64,000 bases of DNA from Anisakis pegreffii (Eukaryota; Nematoda; Chromadorea; Rhabditida; Anisakidae), in NCBI GenBank assembly GCA_035041965.1, contig JAPYMA010000193.1, positions 242,049-306,048 on the forward strand, written 5' to 3'. The notes under the pieces were generated by a model. The model did no database searches, was not told the origin of the DNA, and was given only the letters and a program-made list of their open reading frames with translations. Of the stretch, positions 11,472-22,037 are shown in pieces; the first letter of the stretch is position 1, and each line of letters begins with the position of its first letter. Both the position numbers and the translations under genes were made by a program.

Positions 11472-13194
11472 ATGCTTAGCACATACGTTATCATCGTCTT
11501 TCTGCTGAGTGGTGCCTATTTGGTAGATGCTGATCCTCCAATGAACACCACAGGTTGAATTTATCTGTTTTTCATACGATTGATACTTATTAAATTAGAG
11601 GTTTAGTATTCAGTTTTTGCCAAACTGAATACTAAACCTGAGGTATAATTAAAATCGAACGTCCAAATTAAGGTTGTTGATGCGAGATCAGTAAGACTGC
11701 ACAATTAAGCCAGTCAACACGTTTTAGCACAACTGATTGCATTGCATGATGCACTTAGCAGGCCATAAGTAGAATAATCATTTACGCCATACATTCGCCG
11801 CACTTTTGCCATTTGAATAGTTTATGATTATATCCATATTCAAAGCAAACTCAACAACCATTCTCAGAGAGCGAAATAGCGACCGCACAATACAGCTCAA
11901 AATCAGATTTGATACGAAGAAATTATTATTGGTATACGAAACACAAACACGAACGTATCAAGAACAAAGTACTTCCAATGGCACTTGATAATCGCTCGCC
12001 TGAAGACGCACTCTGTGAGGTATTCTGATTTAAATGATTGGCGTTAAATTTGCTTAGAACGTGATTCGTCTATGTTTTATCTGACGGTAAGCATATTCAA
12101 CGATAAGTTCACTAGAGTATTCACTGAAACGAACAGAACGGTTAGTTTCGCTTGAAATTTCGAATCAGTTGACGGCCACTGTGGGAAATATCAATAGTTT
12201 TGTTTGAACTGGCCAATATTATTGAACATATAAATTTATCGGGCTTGAGCGTATGTATAAGCATAAGGCTAAGGCCAGATAGAAGTTCAAGCCTAACTGT
12301 TAGCCCGAGGTCAAGCCTAAGCCTGAGCTCGAGCCGGTCAGAACTTTTTAATCATCCGTAATTTTTTGCGATGTCCGTAATTTAAGAGTTAATCTGTTTG
12401 GAAATTTTCGTCTCAAGAAGTAATGTGTGTTTGTGAGTGAGCATATTGGGAACTTGCAGATATTGATGAACACGGTCAGTTGCGATGATATTAGGACAGC
12501 GTTAACGAATTACAGTGGGTATACGCCGGAGACAGATCAAGAAATACCTACGTGAAAATCGCTCCACTATTACTTCTCTATTTCTTGCTCTGAGACCACT
12601 GTCTTTGAAACTGAATATCTAGATATATTTGTAGCGATTGCTTTACAACCGTTTTTAAAATCCGTTCAGTGCGTATCGTTTCCTACTCGTTCACAGCGTA
12701 GCATAAATGATTCGCACGATCAACATGCACTCTTCATGAAATTTTCAATGAGAAACAGCCCCAAAAGCTGATTATTATAGATTCTTTTGGTATCTAGTAA
12801 ATTTACTGATTCACTTTGATTCTCAACAAGCAGGTTCGATGGAAATCGAATAAATGGTCGTATTAGACCACTCTTTTGGGCTGAAAGTGAAATCAGTTAT
12901 TTATTAAATACCAGAAAAGCAGTTGTTGTCTCAGTCTCAATATCAATTTTACAGAAGGAAATTATACGTCCTGATTTTATTCGATCCTTTCCACAATACG
13001 GCATAATTTCTATGCATAGCAAGGAATTTTTAAATGAAGATCCAAAGTCTACAAAATTACCCAATGATAGATTCAAATTGTGGAATGTTTTTTGTAATGT
13101 AACAAATAATATTTCATACGCCCCGAATCGTCATGGGTATTATTGTTTAAACAATGGACCCTTCATAGTTCAACGTTCGCATTTTGGGAAATGA
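11472..13194 (+). CDS. Candidate small secreted protein, two exons
   Basis: Exon 1 (11472-11553) encodes a typical signal peptide, MLSTYVIIVFLLSGAYLVDA, and ends in phase 1 at a CAG/GTTGAA donor. Exon 2 (12935-13194) follows a TGTCTCAG acceptor in the matching phase and runs to TGA, giving about 113 aa. The mature part has two cysteines (NVFCNVT, GYYCLNN) and several NxT/NxS sites. No family was recognised. The phase match and signal peptide are what was seen; the link across a 1.38-kb intron that contains a perfect hairpin and telomere-like repeats is inference. Confidence 0.35.
11599..11639. repeat. Perfect 18-bp inverted repeat (hairpin)
   Basis: AGGTTTAGTATTCAGTTT at 11599-11616 is exactly complementary to AAACTGAATACTAAACCT at 11622-11639, with the 5-base loop TTGCC. 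No mismatches were seen. It lies in the putative intron of the small secreted-protein candidate. Confidence 0.9.
12240..12340. repeat. Degenerate telomere-like repeats
   Basis: A run of AAGCCTAA-, GGCTAAGG- and TTAGCC-type units resembles the arrays at 1291-1338 and 1801-1872. Units occur in both orientations and are interrupted, so this is a diverged interstitial array rather than a telomere. Confidence 0.5.
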
Positions 13195-14422
13195 TTTCCA
13201 TTTAAAAAATTCTACATTTCGTTTTAAAAAATCTTTTTTAGTTCTTTATCATATTCTGAATTCTGGAAACCGTCTGCCACTGGAACTGCTAATACTCTAC
13301 TTTATAAATAAAAGTTCACAATAACGAGGATTGAGTAGGATGCAATCATTCATTTCGTTTGCAACTGATTATTGTTGAAAAACCTGTTTCAGTTTACGAT
13401 AAACGCCGGTTATGACCAAATTTCTGTAACGAACTGAGGTGGTGAACTAAAGTTTCACTGCGGTTATGTACCATACTAATCATGCAATATTCGGATATGT
13501 ATTAAAATTGAATAGAAATGTTAGCTTTATGTTGAGCCAAATAAAATTGACGAAACCTTATCATTTTTACCGTCTTGACGGTTCAGTGTTCTCGTTTTGG
13601 GACCATGATAAGAAATCGGAACATACAGCAAACATTACGAAAGGTAAGGTTACATTGTTCTTAGTTAGCCTGATTTGAGCAACCTATAAAGAGTCGTGAA
13701 GTTTTAATTCAATCAGCTTCAAAGGTTAAAAGGCTATGTGTTTCGGTTTTACTTGAAAATCGAACATTCATCATGAAAGACAATCAAAGGAAGAGGAGTA
13801 TATCCTGGAGAACTCTGGCCTGAACATAACTTGCTATTCATGAGCGATAATAAATGCCCAGTCTCTTATCCGATTCATGTTGTTGACAGTTGTGTTCACC
13901 AACTTCCGTTTGTAACATTTCTCTCTAACTAGAGCATAATATCTGAAGTTGTCTGTCATCGGTTCAAGAACTCAGCAGCTGCGAATGTGGGACATCAGAG
14001 CACAAGAAGATATTTCGAGTTGTTTTGATAACCAATACAACAATTTCTACTGACAATGGCAGAAACATAATGCTAACGAAAACTAAGTGAAGGAATAGCT
14101 GAATGCAGCATCTTCCAAGACAATAAGTTACTTGGAAATATCACAATCATGCAGACTTAATCAACACAGTATGAACTAGTTGGCCTTTCAGCTGTTCGGT
14201 TTGCAAGAGAAGAATTACGAAGTTATGAGAAGTCGGAATTTCTTCTCGAAAGGCCACGTATTCACCCTGTGGGAGCTCGATCGGAAATGAAAATTTCAAA
14301 TGATAAGCACAGGTAGATACATTCTTTGGCTGTACATCACTCTGAACTGTACAGCTGAAAGATCTGTTCAAATAAGCGATTCATAATGATTACTGAAGAA
14401 TGGCACTGTATAGCTGACAATA
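13195..14422. other. Intergenic stretch with weak frames
   Basis: Two frames read more like protein than their surroundings: 13466-13641 (+), ending at an AAAG/GTAAGG donor, and about 14147-14340 (-), preceded by a TTTCAG. Neither could be connected to a start or partner exon and neither resembles a known family, so they are not called as genes. Confidence 0.3.
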
Positions 14423-17400
14423 TTAATCCAGTCCTTTAGCTGGTTCCATTAGATGTAAAGGTACGGGTTTGGGTGCTTCAATAAGTCCACACTGAATGGC
14501 TTTTTGACAGATGGAATCGAGTTCAGCCTTTCGTCGCTTTACTTCCTCTCTTAGGGCATCGCTAAACTTCGTTCGTGATTCGTTCGCTAGCAATCGTGCC
14601 GAGGAAATAATTGTGGCGATATCCATGGCTACACCAAGTACAATAGCTCCTTGGGCAACACCTTGCAGCACTTGACCACCTAATCCTACCTGCATTTTGA
14701 GCACATTTGCTCGTAGCAAATACGCACACGTTTCGACCAATTAAACAGACAGGCGATAATCATTCTTTTTATCGTGATTTGCAAACTATATTCTCAGTTT
14801 AGAAATTATGCCACTTCAACTGAATACCATATCAGAATATTTCATTGTATGTTCTAACAAAACTGTACACCAAAATCGTGTCGTCCTACTGACTCAGTAC
14901 TGAAACACCAACTCACCATTTCGGCCGATCCTACTCCAGCAGCAGTTGCAATTTCGCCTCCAGCAGCACCAACCTGAACATGGTATACAGATCAAAATTT
15001 ATCACTGTTAGACCCCTCAATATCACAAATTCTTTGGTAACACTCGGTTAACAATATAACATAAAGTTAATGTAAATATCACATTCAGCAAAATCTTCCA
15101 TGGCTCAAATCATCATGATCGATTCGAATGAATTCAGTCATGATTCAGAGTATTTTTTCAACCATCACCATTTAATTTTATCAGTCGGTAATTCTGAAAT
15201 ACTTGAAACGGATCGTTTGTATTCATAAAGAATTCAATTTTCATTATTCAGTGGCTATGAGAAATGAAAGAGTTGAATGAAAGATCAAAGCAGAATTAGT
15301 TTGCAAGCGCCAATTGTTGTCAATGAACCAACCAAGTCAGTAGTCCCAGCACCAGCAACCACAGCAGCGTCTGCACCAGCAACCTCAGCGGCTATCTGCA
15401 AGCAAGAATCGATTCCATTGAAAGCCTCAATCATTTTTTCAGCAAAATGCTATCAACTATTGAATCAGAGTAAAGCCATGCGGTAAATCAATGCGTTAAC
15501 TGTTGACCTGACATCAGTAACTATTTTAACTCGCACTTTATACTTCACAGTTGCCTGAATGGCAATGAATATTAGGTTTAAACTCACTTACCACACCAGC
15601 TGCTCCTTCTTCCACTGCTGAAGCAATTTCAATTCCTGGGCCAGCCTGAAAAGAATTTATTGAAACAATTTCAATTCCTGAAAAGAATTTTATTGATAAG
15701 CTCATACCAGAAACCTAAATTGTCTGAAGCGGGACATCAGCCTGAGAAGCTGAAATTTATTGGAGCGAAGCAAACTTTCCAATACTTATGCACTAGACAG
15801 ATAAACAGAAAGTGAAATCAGAATAAAAGAATGTACTGAGTAAGTGATATAAGGACAAAGTTTTGAAAAATTCCACACGATAATTGAGCGAGTTATTATA
15901 ACGTAGATATAATGAGTCGTTGAATGAACTGAGATAACACTTTACGGTTTCATTAGAAAACAATTATTAAACTCAAAAACCATCTCAGCTGCTCCTTTCT
16001 CAGCAGTTGCGATACGTTGACCAGAGCGAATCTGCAAAAAGAAATTTGCATTTCTTTTCAGGATCACTGAAGAGCATTAAGTCTGTTCTATACATTGCTA
16101 ATAAGATGTTCCGCTGACTTTATGTTGACAATGAGTAAAACTTCGTTTGAATAGTAGGAGAATATTCACACACAATGCAGTGTGAAGCGTTTATGAAATG
16201 GCACGTTCAAGCGTTCACATTTTCAGTTTGTTCTAACCATTTTAGACGCAGCTCGTCTTCCCGCAATGGCCGCAAACTCTGCACCAGAACCAATCTGAAA
16301 ACGTTGTATCGGATGAATAGAGAAAAGATGGAACTGCAATGAAGATTTCTCACCATAATTGCATTTAAAGTGAAACAAGTTTCAGGACAGATAAAAACTT
16401 TCAACTAATTAAGATATGAAAGATTGAAGTGAATGCTGGAATAATATCGATTTCATGCATCATCTAGAAGAAATAGACGTAAACGAATTTTCTGGATGAT
16501 CATTTCAAGTGAATGCTGTGATATTCACTTGCACACATACCATTTCGCTCGCTCCTCGACCTACGGCGCTTGCGAGTTTGACCTCAGGTGCAACCTTCAA
16601 TTTATTACACTTACATGAATAAATTCAGAAATAATGCCGCTTATTGAATATGATAGTTCATCATAGGACATTTATTAATTCATTTGTATAAAATTGTTAC
16701 GCAAAACAATGAAATTTAATTCATCTACTAGGAACTGTTCCACTTATTTGAAATAATTAAAAAGTAAAAGCGAAGTAAGTCCAGAATAAACTAAAGTTTT
16801 CTGTAATGTATTGGGAATGCTTTATTGGTAATCTATTTTCATCCAAAAAGAAAACAAATTAGAGGAAAAAATTACAATTTTACTAGTTCCTTCTTCAGTT
16901 GTTGCAATATTTACCTGGAAATTGAACAATTAATAAAAAAAACTGTTCTAATTTCACAACAAATTCGCATGTTTTGGATGAATCATCACGATATTTTCGT
17001 TATATATGAATGATACATCTTATTCAGAAAAATCTGCCTACCACGTCATCCTCGTAAACTTTTCGATAAATGTTATTAAGTTGCATTACGAGTTTAGCAT
17101 CTCTTTCACATAACTGTTTTACTTCATCGCCCAACTCCGTTGGAGTTAGCTTATATTCAGCAACTTGTGTTCCGATATTCCATACCGCCGCCATTCCAGC
17201 CGCAATGCCACCTGTCCATACGCATCAATATGTGAAATTAGTATGTTTCATTGTTTCATAAAACAATTTCAACAGAGAATTCACAATAAAATTTAAATGT
17301 CATAAGAAACTTCACCTCAAATTTTCATGCGATTCTGGTTGCTCCAGTTCAAGACTGCGAAAACTTTTCGCATTTATTCATTAGTTACGATGAAAAGCAA

Positions 17401-18233
17401 CGATGTAAACATACCAAAAACTACAATCGGTGGAAAGGCGACAAGTCCAGCCAATGCGGTCGCCCCTCCGCCAAGCCCGACCGAACTTCCGGCCAGCTTT
17501 GATATGGCACATCCTTTTGACACGCCAACCGCCTAAAATGGCCAGCAATCAATTTATATTTGTGCTCTACGAGAGTTGAAAGCCCACTGGTCACAGCACA
17601 TATCTGACCAACAATCAACAGCCGTCTACAGCTGAGTATTGCAAATTATTTCATTCCTTGGAGTAGTCAACATATTCATTGAACAAGTTTCCAATCATCT
17701 AAGCCGTGGAATGTGCCAAAATCTCGTAAAAATTGCAAAAAACAAGTTCAAGTGTTACCTTATCAGCAATCTTCTCCAGTTCAAAAATCAATTTTTTGCG
17801 GTTATCTATGAAGTCGTTGTATACGAGTTGAAATTCTTGCTTAAGATTGGCGCGTTCCTCATCACTGAGATGTTCTTGTTTTGTTACTGGCTACAATAAC
17901 ATACAAGTGATTTGGAAATTTTCGGAACATCCGAATGCAAAACAATGAGGTCATTTCTATTTATGTGATTTCGCTACTTAAAAATATGCTCTGCTTAACA
18001 ATTGCTAGTTGAAAACATTCATGCAATAAAAAGATTGGAAATTAAAACACACGAGCATTTAATTTCTAGCAGTGGCTATCAAAATTATCAGCTAAGCAGT
18101 TGTCGCGCCAGCAGCAAGCTTCGAATCTCACGATCTTTGCCAAAGTCGTCGATGAACTTGCCTAGCTGCAAGTAAAGCGATTTCGATTCGATTATTTCCT
18201 CATCACTAAATTTGTTGTTGTGCAATAGTGTTA
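14423..18233 (-). CDS. Apolipoprotein L-family protein with microexon repeats
   Basis: Exons in transcript order: 18132-18233 (5' end unresolved), 17759-17890 (or to 17886), 17415-17532, 17042-17211, 16876-16914, 16541-16594, 16238-16294, 15981-16031, 15592-15645, 15333-15395, 14917-14973, 14423-14689. The last eleven encode about 353 aa. APOL-like features are a charged helix ending ELEKIADK, then SKGCAISKLAGSSVGLGGG and AFPPIVVFGGIAAGMAAVW, a hydrophobic Gly/Ala segment. The last exon (VGLGGQVLQGVAQGAIVLGV onward, ending in a charged helix) matches the APOL C-terminal pattern. Seven exons of 39-63 nt, all phase 0-0, lie between and encode diverged copies of an [IV]xxGxEIAxAxxxGAAEM-like unit. 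The family forms or binds membranes; the role here is unknown. No start codon was found, so the N-terminus is missing. Confidence 0.75.
14917..16914 (-). repeat. Array of seven microexon-encoded 13-21 aa repeats
   Basis: Units in transcript order: VNIATTEEGTSKI, VAPEVKLASAVGRGASEM, IGSGAEFAAIAGRRAASKM, IRSGQRIATAEKGAAEM, AGPGIEIASAVEEGAAGV, IAAEVAGADAAVVAGAGTTDL (not written in full elsewhere), VGAAGGEIATAAGVGSAEM. Each unit is a complete exon with its own acceptor and GT donor, and each begins and ends between codons. The pattern is a small residue or Gly near position 3, EIA-like at 5-8, and a closing GAAEM-like end. This implies exon duplication, and any unit could be skipped without a frameshift. 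Confidence 0.8.
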
Positions 18234-21200
18234 CTACTACACGTTATACAGCAAACGCATACCACACGACGTGAATAATTCAAAAACACTTTAAAGCAAA
18301 TAGACTCAGTTCAGTCATTTGCAATTCGTCGTTTCGGGCATTTGCTAGATAAAACCGATAAACTGTGTGTCAGATATGGTGAATACTGAATGTAACACAG
18401 TCGGATGTGTATTTCTTTTATCGCTCGAATGTCGCAGCAAAAATTTTGCTTGATGCAAATTTTGATGCTTTCATACATACTTATTTATAATATGTAAGCA
18501 TGGATTTAATTATGAAAAACTAAATTCCCTATGCACTGAACAGTTAGTTTGATGAGTTTCATTGTGACATTGAAAATATGGCCACAACAAGGGAGCGGAA
18601 AAATCATTAGAGGGTTGTAAAGTTGAACAACTGAAGAAGAGGTGAAATGTGAACATAGGAGATGGGATATGAATCAGAATTCAAACATTGTTGTGAATGA
18701 ATGTGGCAATGAATCGATGAATGAATCATCTCGTCGGATTAGCTTAGCTGCACTACGTTGAAATAACATCGCATATTGATTCGTTTTTTTTTGTTATTCT
18801 CACTTCAACCAGTTTTTGTTGCATGCCGCTGATTGCGACTTAGAAGCCGGCTCGCTCACAACATTTTAACTGTCACTAATAGTATTTTTCTCACGAAACG
18901 TTTGCGTTGGGTGAAAAACGAGTTACAAAATCATAACGTAGTTACAATTTTTCTCCTATATCTACTTCTTTAATTTGGATACTTCAAAAGCAAGCACGGT
19001 GAGGAATTAAGATATAAACTTAAAGGAAATTCATTAAGGCGATTGTTTTTTTTTGTAAAATTTATGATTTCCAAAGTTCTATCTCTCTCTCTCAAGAAAG
19101 TTAATTGCTTTGCGGTCTGAAAGTGACTTTTGTGAATTTTCGTTTCAAAAAATGGTTTGGAAGATCCCGAATCAATTTGCTTCTATCGCCTTAAGCATCA
19201 CTGAACCCTTTCTGCAGTTTCACCACTCAAAAAGATGCAATTTACCTCGAAAACAACTTGTGTGAAATTTTGATCTAGAAAACAATCTGAAGGATCGCTG
19301 GGTTAGGCTGTTTTATCGCGTGAGGCACATATGCAAACAGTGTAGATGGCGCGACTTTTCAAAATAAATTTTTGTGGATTAATTTTCATAGGAATTACTT
19401 TCAGCCAGAAATACACCATCGCAGAATGTGAGACCAAAAAATTTCAACGCCGAAATTCGTGCTCTACAGCGTCATATGCGAAGAAACAATTTGACCCAAC
19501 AACATTTTGAATCGATTTTTTCGAGGCGAAAATTTAATAATTTGTTCTTATACCAAAACCAAAATAAATGTTTTCGAAAAGTGAGACTCATGGTAATCAG
19601 AAAATTTAATGCATAGAACCAACGCTTGTGGATGGTTCAAAGCCAGTAATCTTGAAAGTGAAAATATAAAGGCGAGTGATCTGAATTAACCCGAAATGAA
19701 TTGATATAGCAGCATCGTGGAATGCAATATTAGATTCAAACCGATGAATCGAAAATCACATATTCCAGATCAGGAACGTTTTCGTCTTTTGTAATATGCA
19801 TCGTAGCACGTAAACTAGTAGTAGGCATTCATGAATTGGGTGATATGATTAGAACACGTTTAATACTCTCATTTGGAATAAGGATTGACGGTATACTAAA
19901 CAAGTAAATTCACATTAACTCTAGCGCCTGTTCCACAGAAGTAACTCAATGATAGTCGCATGAAAGAAAAACTTTTATACTGTCAGTAATTTAATGAAAA
20001 AATCCTCGCGCATAAGTTGAGTTCAGAAATCATGATGCTGAAAAAAGCGCCTTACTCTGATAAGAAATGCTTTTTGAATTACGATATAAAATTGTGTTAA
20101 AACTATTTGTAATCGTACATCATGAGCATATATGCGTTGATAGAAATTGGACGTTTTGACTGGATAAGGGCTTGATGTGCTCAGCGAGAAAGACTTCATG
20201 TAATTGGGAGATTATCGTTCTGATCATTTGCATAAAAAACTAACGTGAGTTGTTTAATGGAACAGCATATTCTGCCGACGAGTAATTGGCATAATTGGCA
20301 TGTTTGACTATAACAAACTTGTGAGCAAAATTCAGCTAACGACTAGTGCTTCCAGATGAATTCATGTTGAAGTTTTCGTATATGACTGAGTTCAGTATTT
20401 GCTCTTATTTGGACAAATATCCGTCTCCCCTTGTAGATGAAGGATCTTGCAGACTACTCATACAACGCTCATATTTCTAGGTTCATCATCAAAAGGTTTC
20501 ACGATCATGATGGGATTGTACCGTTGTAAAACGTGTCATAATGAGGGCATGCAACATTGATTTTATGCCTATTTTGGATGGATACCAGTTGTATGAAGTG
20601 TTTTCCGTAATACTCGAAACGGCAGTGGTAGCCGACTAATGTTCATCGGAATAATGCAGTAATTTATTTTAAAGGATTGGTAATGTTAAATGATGATTTA
20701 CAAATATGTGTGAATGAGCTTATGAATGATGGATTTATTTGAAGGCAAAAGTGAAATGTTTATTCAAAAGTGAGTCTTTTTGTTCACACCGACTCGAATA
20801 GTTTATCTGAGATCGCATGTAAGCCACTCGCTATTAATCGCAACGCCAACAATCATATCATCGTGCATTAGCACTGAAACTGCAACTGAGATAACGCAAT
20901 GTCACCAATTGTCCAATTAGATACAAACTCAGCGCGCATTTTCTTTTCCTCCTTCCGCTAAATCAAAGTCCCAGCCCATTGGTTATCAAAGAGAAATTTT
21001 TGCTTCATTGCTGAACCCCCAATGTATTACGCCTTTTAATGTTTCATCGCAGTCTCATCCCTCTGCAGCTATTGCTCAAATTCACGATTGCTTTTCAATT
21101 CACAATTACTTTTGATGGCTCATACCTATCTTTCTGAATGGAATATTAATCGCCTGATGGCATTTCTGATTGATATGTTCCTAGCAATATTAGAAGGCTT

Positions 21201-22037
21201 TGCTAAGGGCTTAATCGTTAGATGAATATCAATTAATGGATTCACTTTGAGTTAATGCTGGCAAGCGACTTCATTTCGAAATACGTTCGATTATCATCAC
21301 ATTTTTGTTCAAGTCATGTTGTGTGTGATGCAAGAATTTTCACAATGATCTCCGGCTAGTTTTACCGGCACTCCTTCGTATTCGGCTGTTAGCACTTCAT
21401 CGAAATCAAAACTCTTAACAGGATCCAACTGTGATATGTGATTTTATTTAAGTAGTTTTAAGAAATTCATCTAAAATGGATTTTTGAACAAAGTATTACC
21501 TGGCAGAATGATTTACTGTATTTGCGAGCACATCTGTGTTGTTCGAAACATGTTTTTGTTGACTGTTGAGGACGCAGCTCGAATTTGAAGTTAAATTTAA
21601 GCGAAAGACTTGTCAACACATGCTATCTGACAACCTAGTGCTAAACATGTCGAAAGAAGCTCGATTATTTGTTCATCCTGCGGATAACCGTTTATGTAAC
21701 GATGTATAAGGAAGAATCGCATCATGATAACGGACTTCAGGTGTAATTGCGTATGCAGTTGAAAGATAGCTTGTGAATAGAATTAATATGTACCTAACTC
21801 GATTCATTTCGAGATTTGATCTCGGTCTATGCAACTTGTCGAAGTGAGCGGTCTAGCACGCTAAATTATAAATTCATGTTTTTAGTCTACAATGACTGCA
21901 AACTGTTATTCCCTTAGTGAAATTTCAGATAGCCCTTTGCTGAGAATGATAAGGGAAGTTTGAAGTTTTGTTCTGCTGCATTTATAACTACTGTTTGAGA
22001 AGCACAACAAAGCGGAATAACGTGAAATGTGAACGTG
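18234..22037. other. Gene-poor interval between the APOL-like and Ly6 genes
   Basis: A plus-strand frame at 19404-19616 follows a CTTTCAG acceptor and reads as a basic peptide of about 70 aa to a stop. It has no recognised homologue and no partner exon. A pyrimidine-rich CT tract lies near 19080-19092. No RNA gene or repeat family was recognised. The missing first exon of the APOL-like gene probably lies in the lower part of this interval. Confidence 0.35.
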
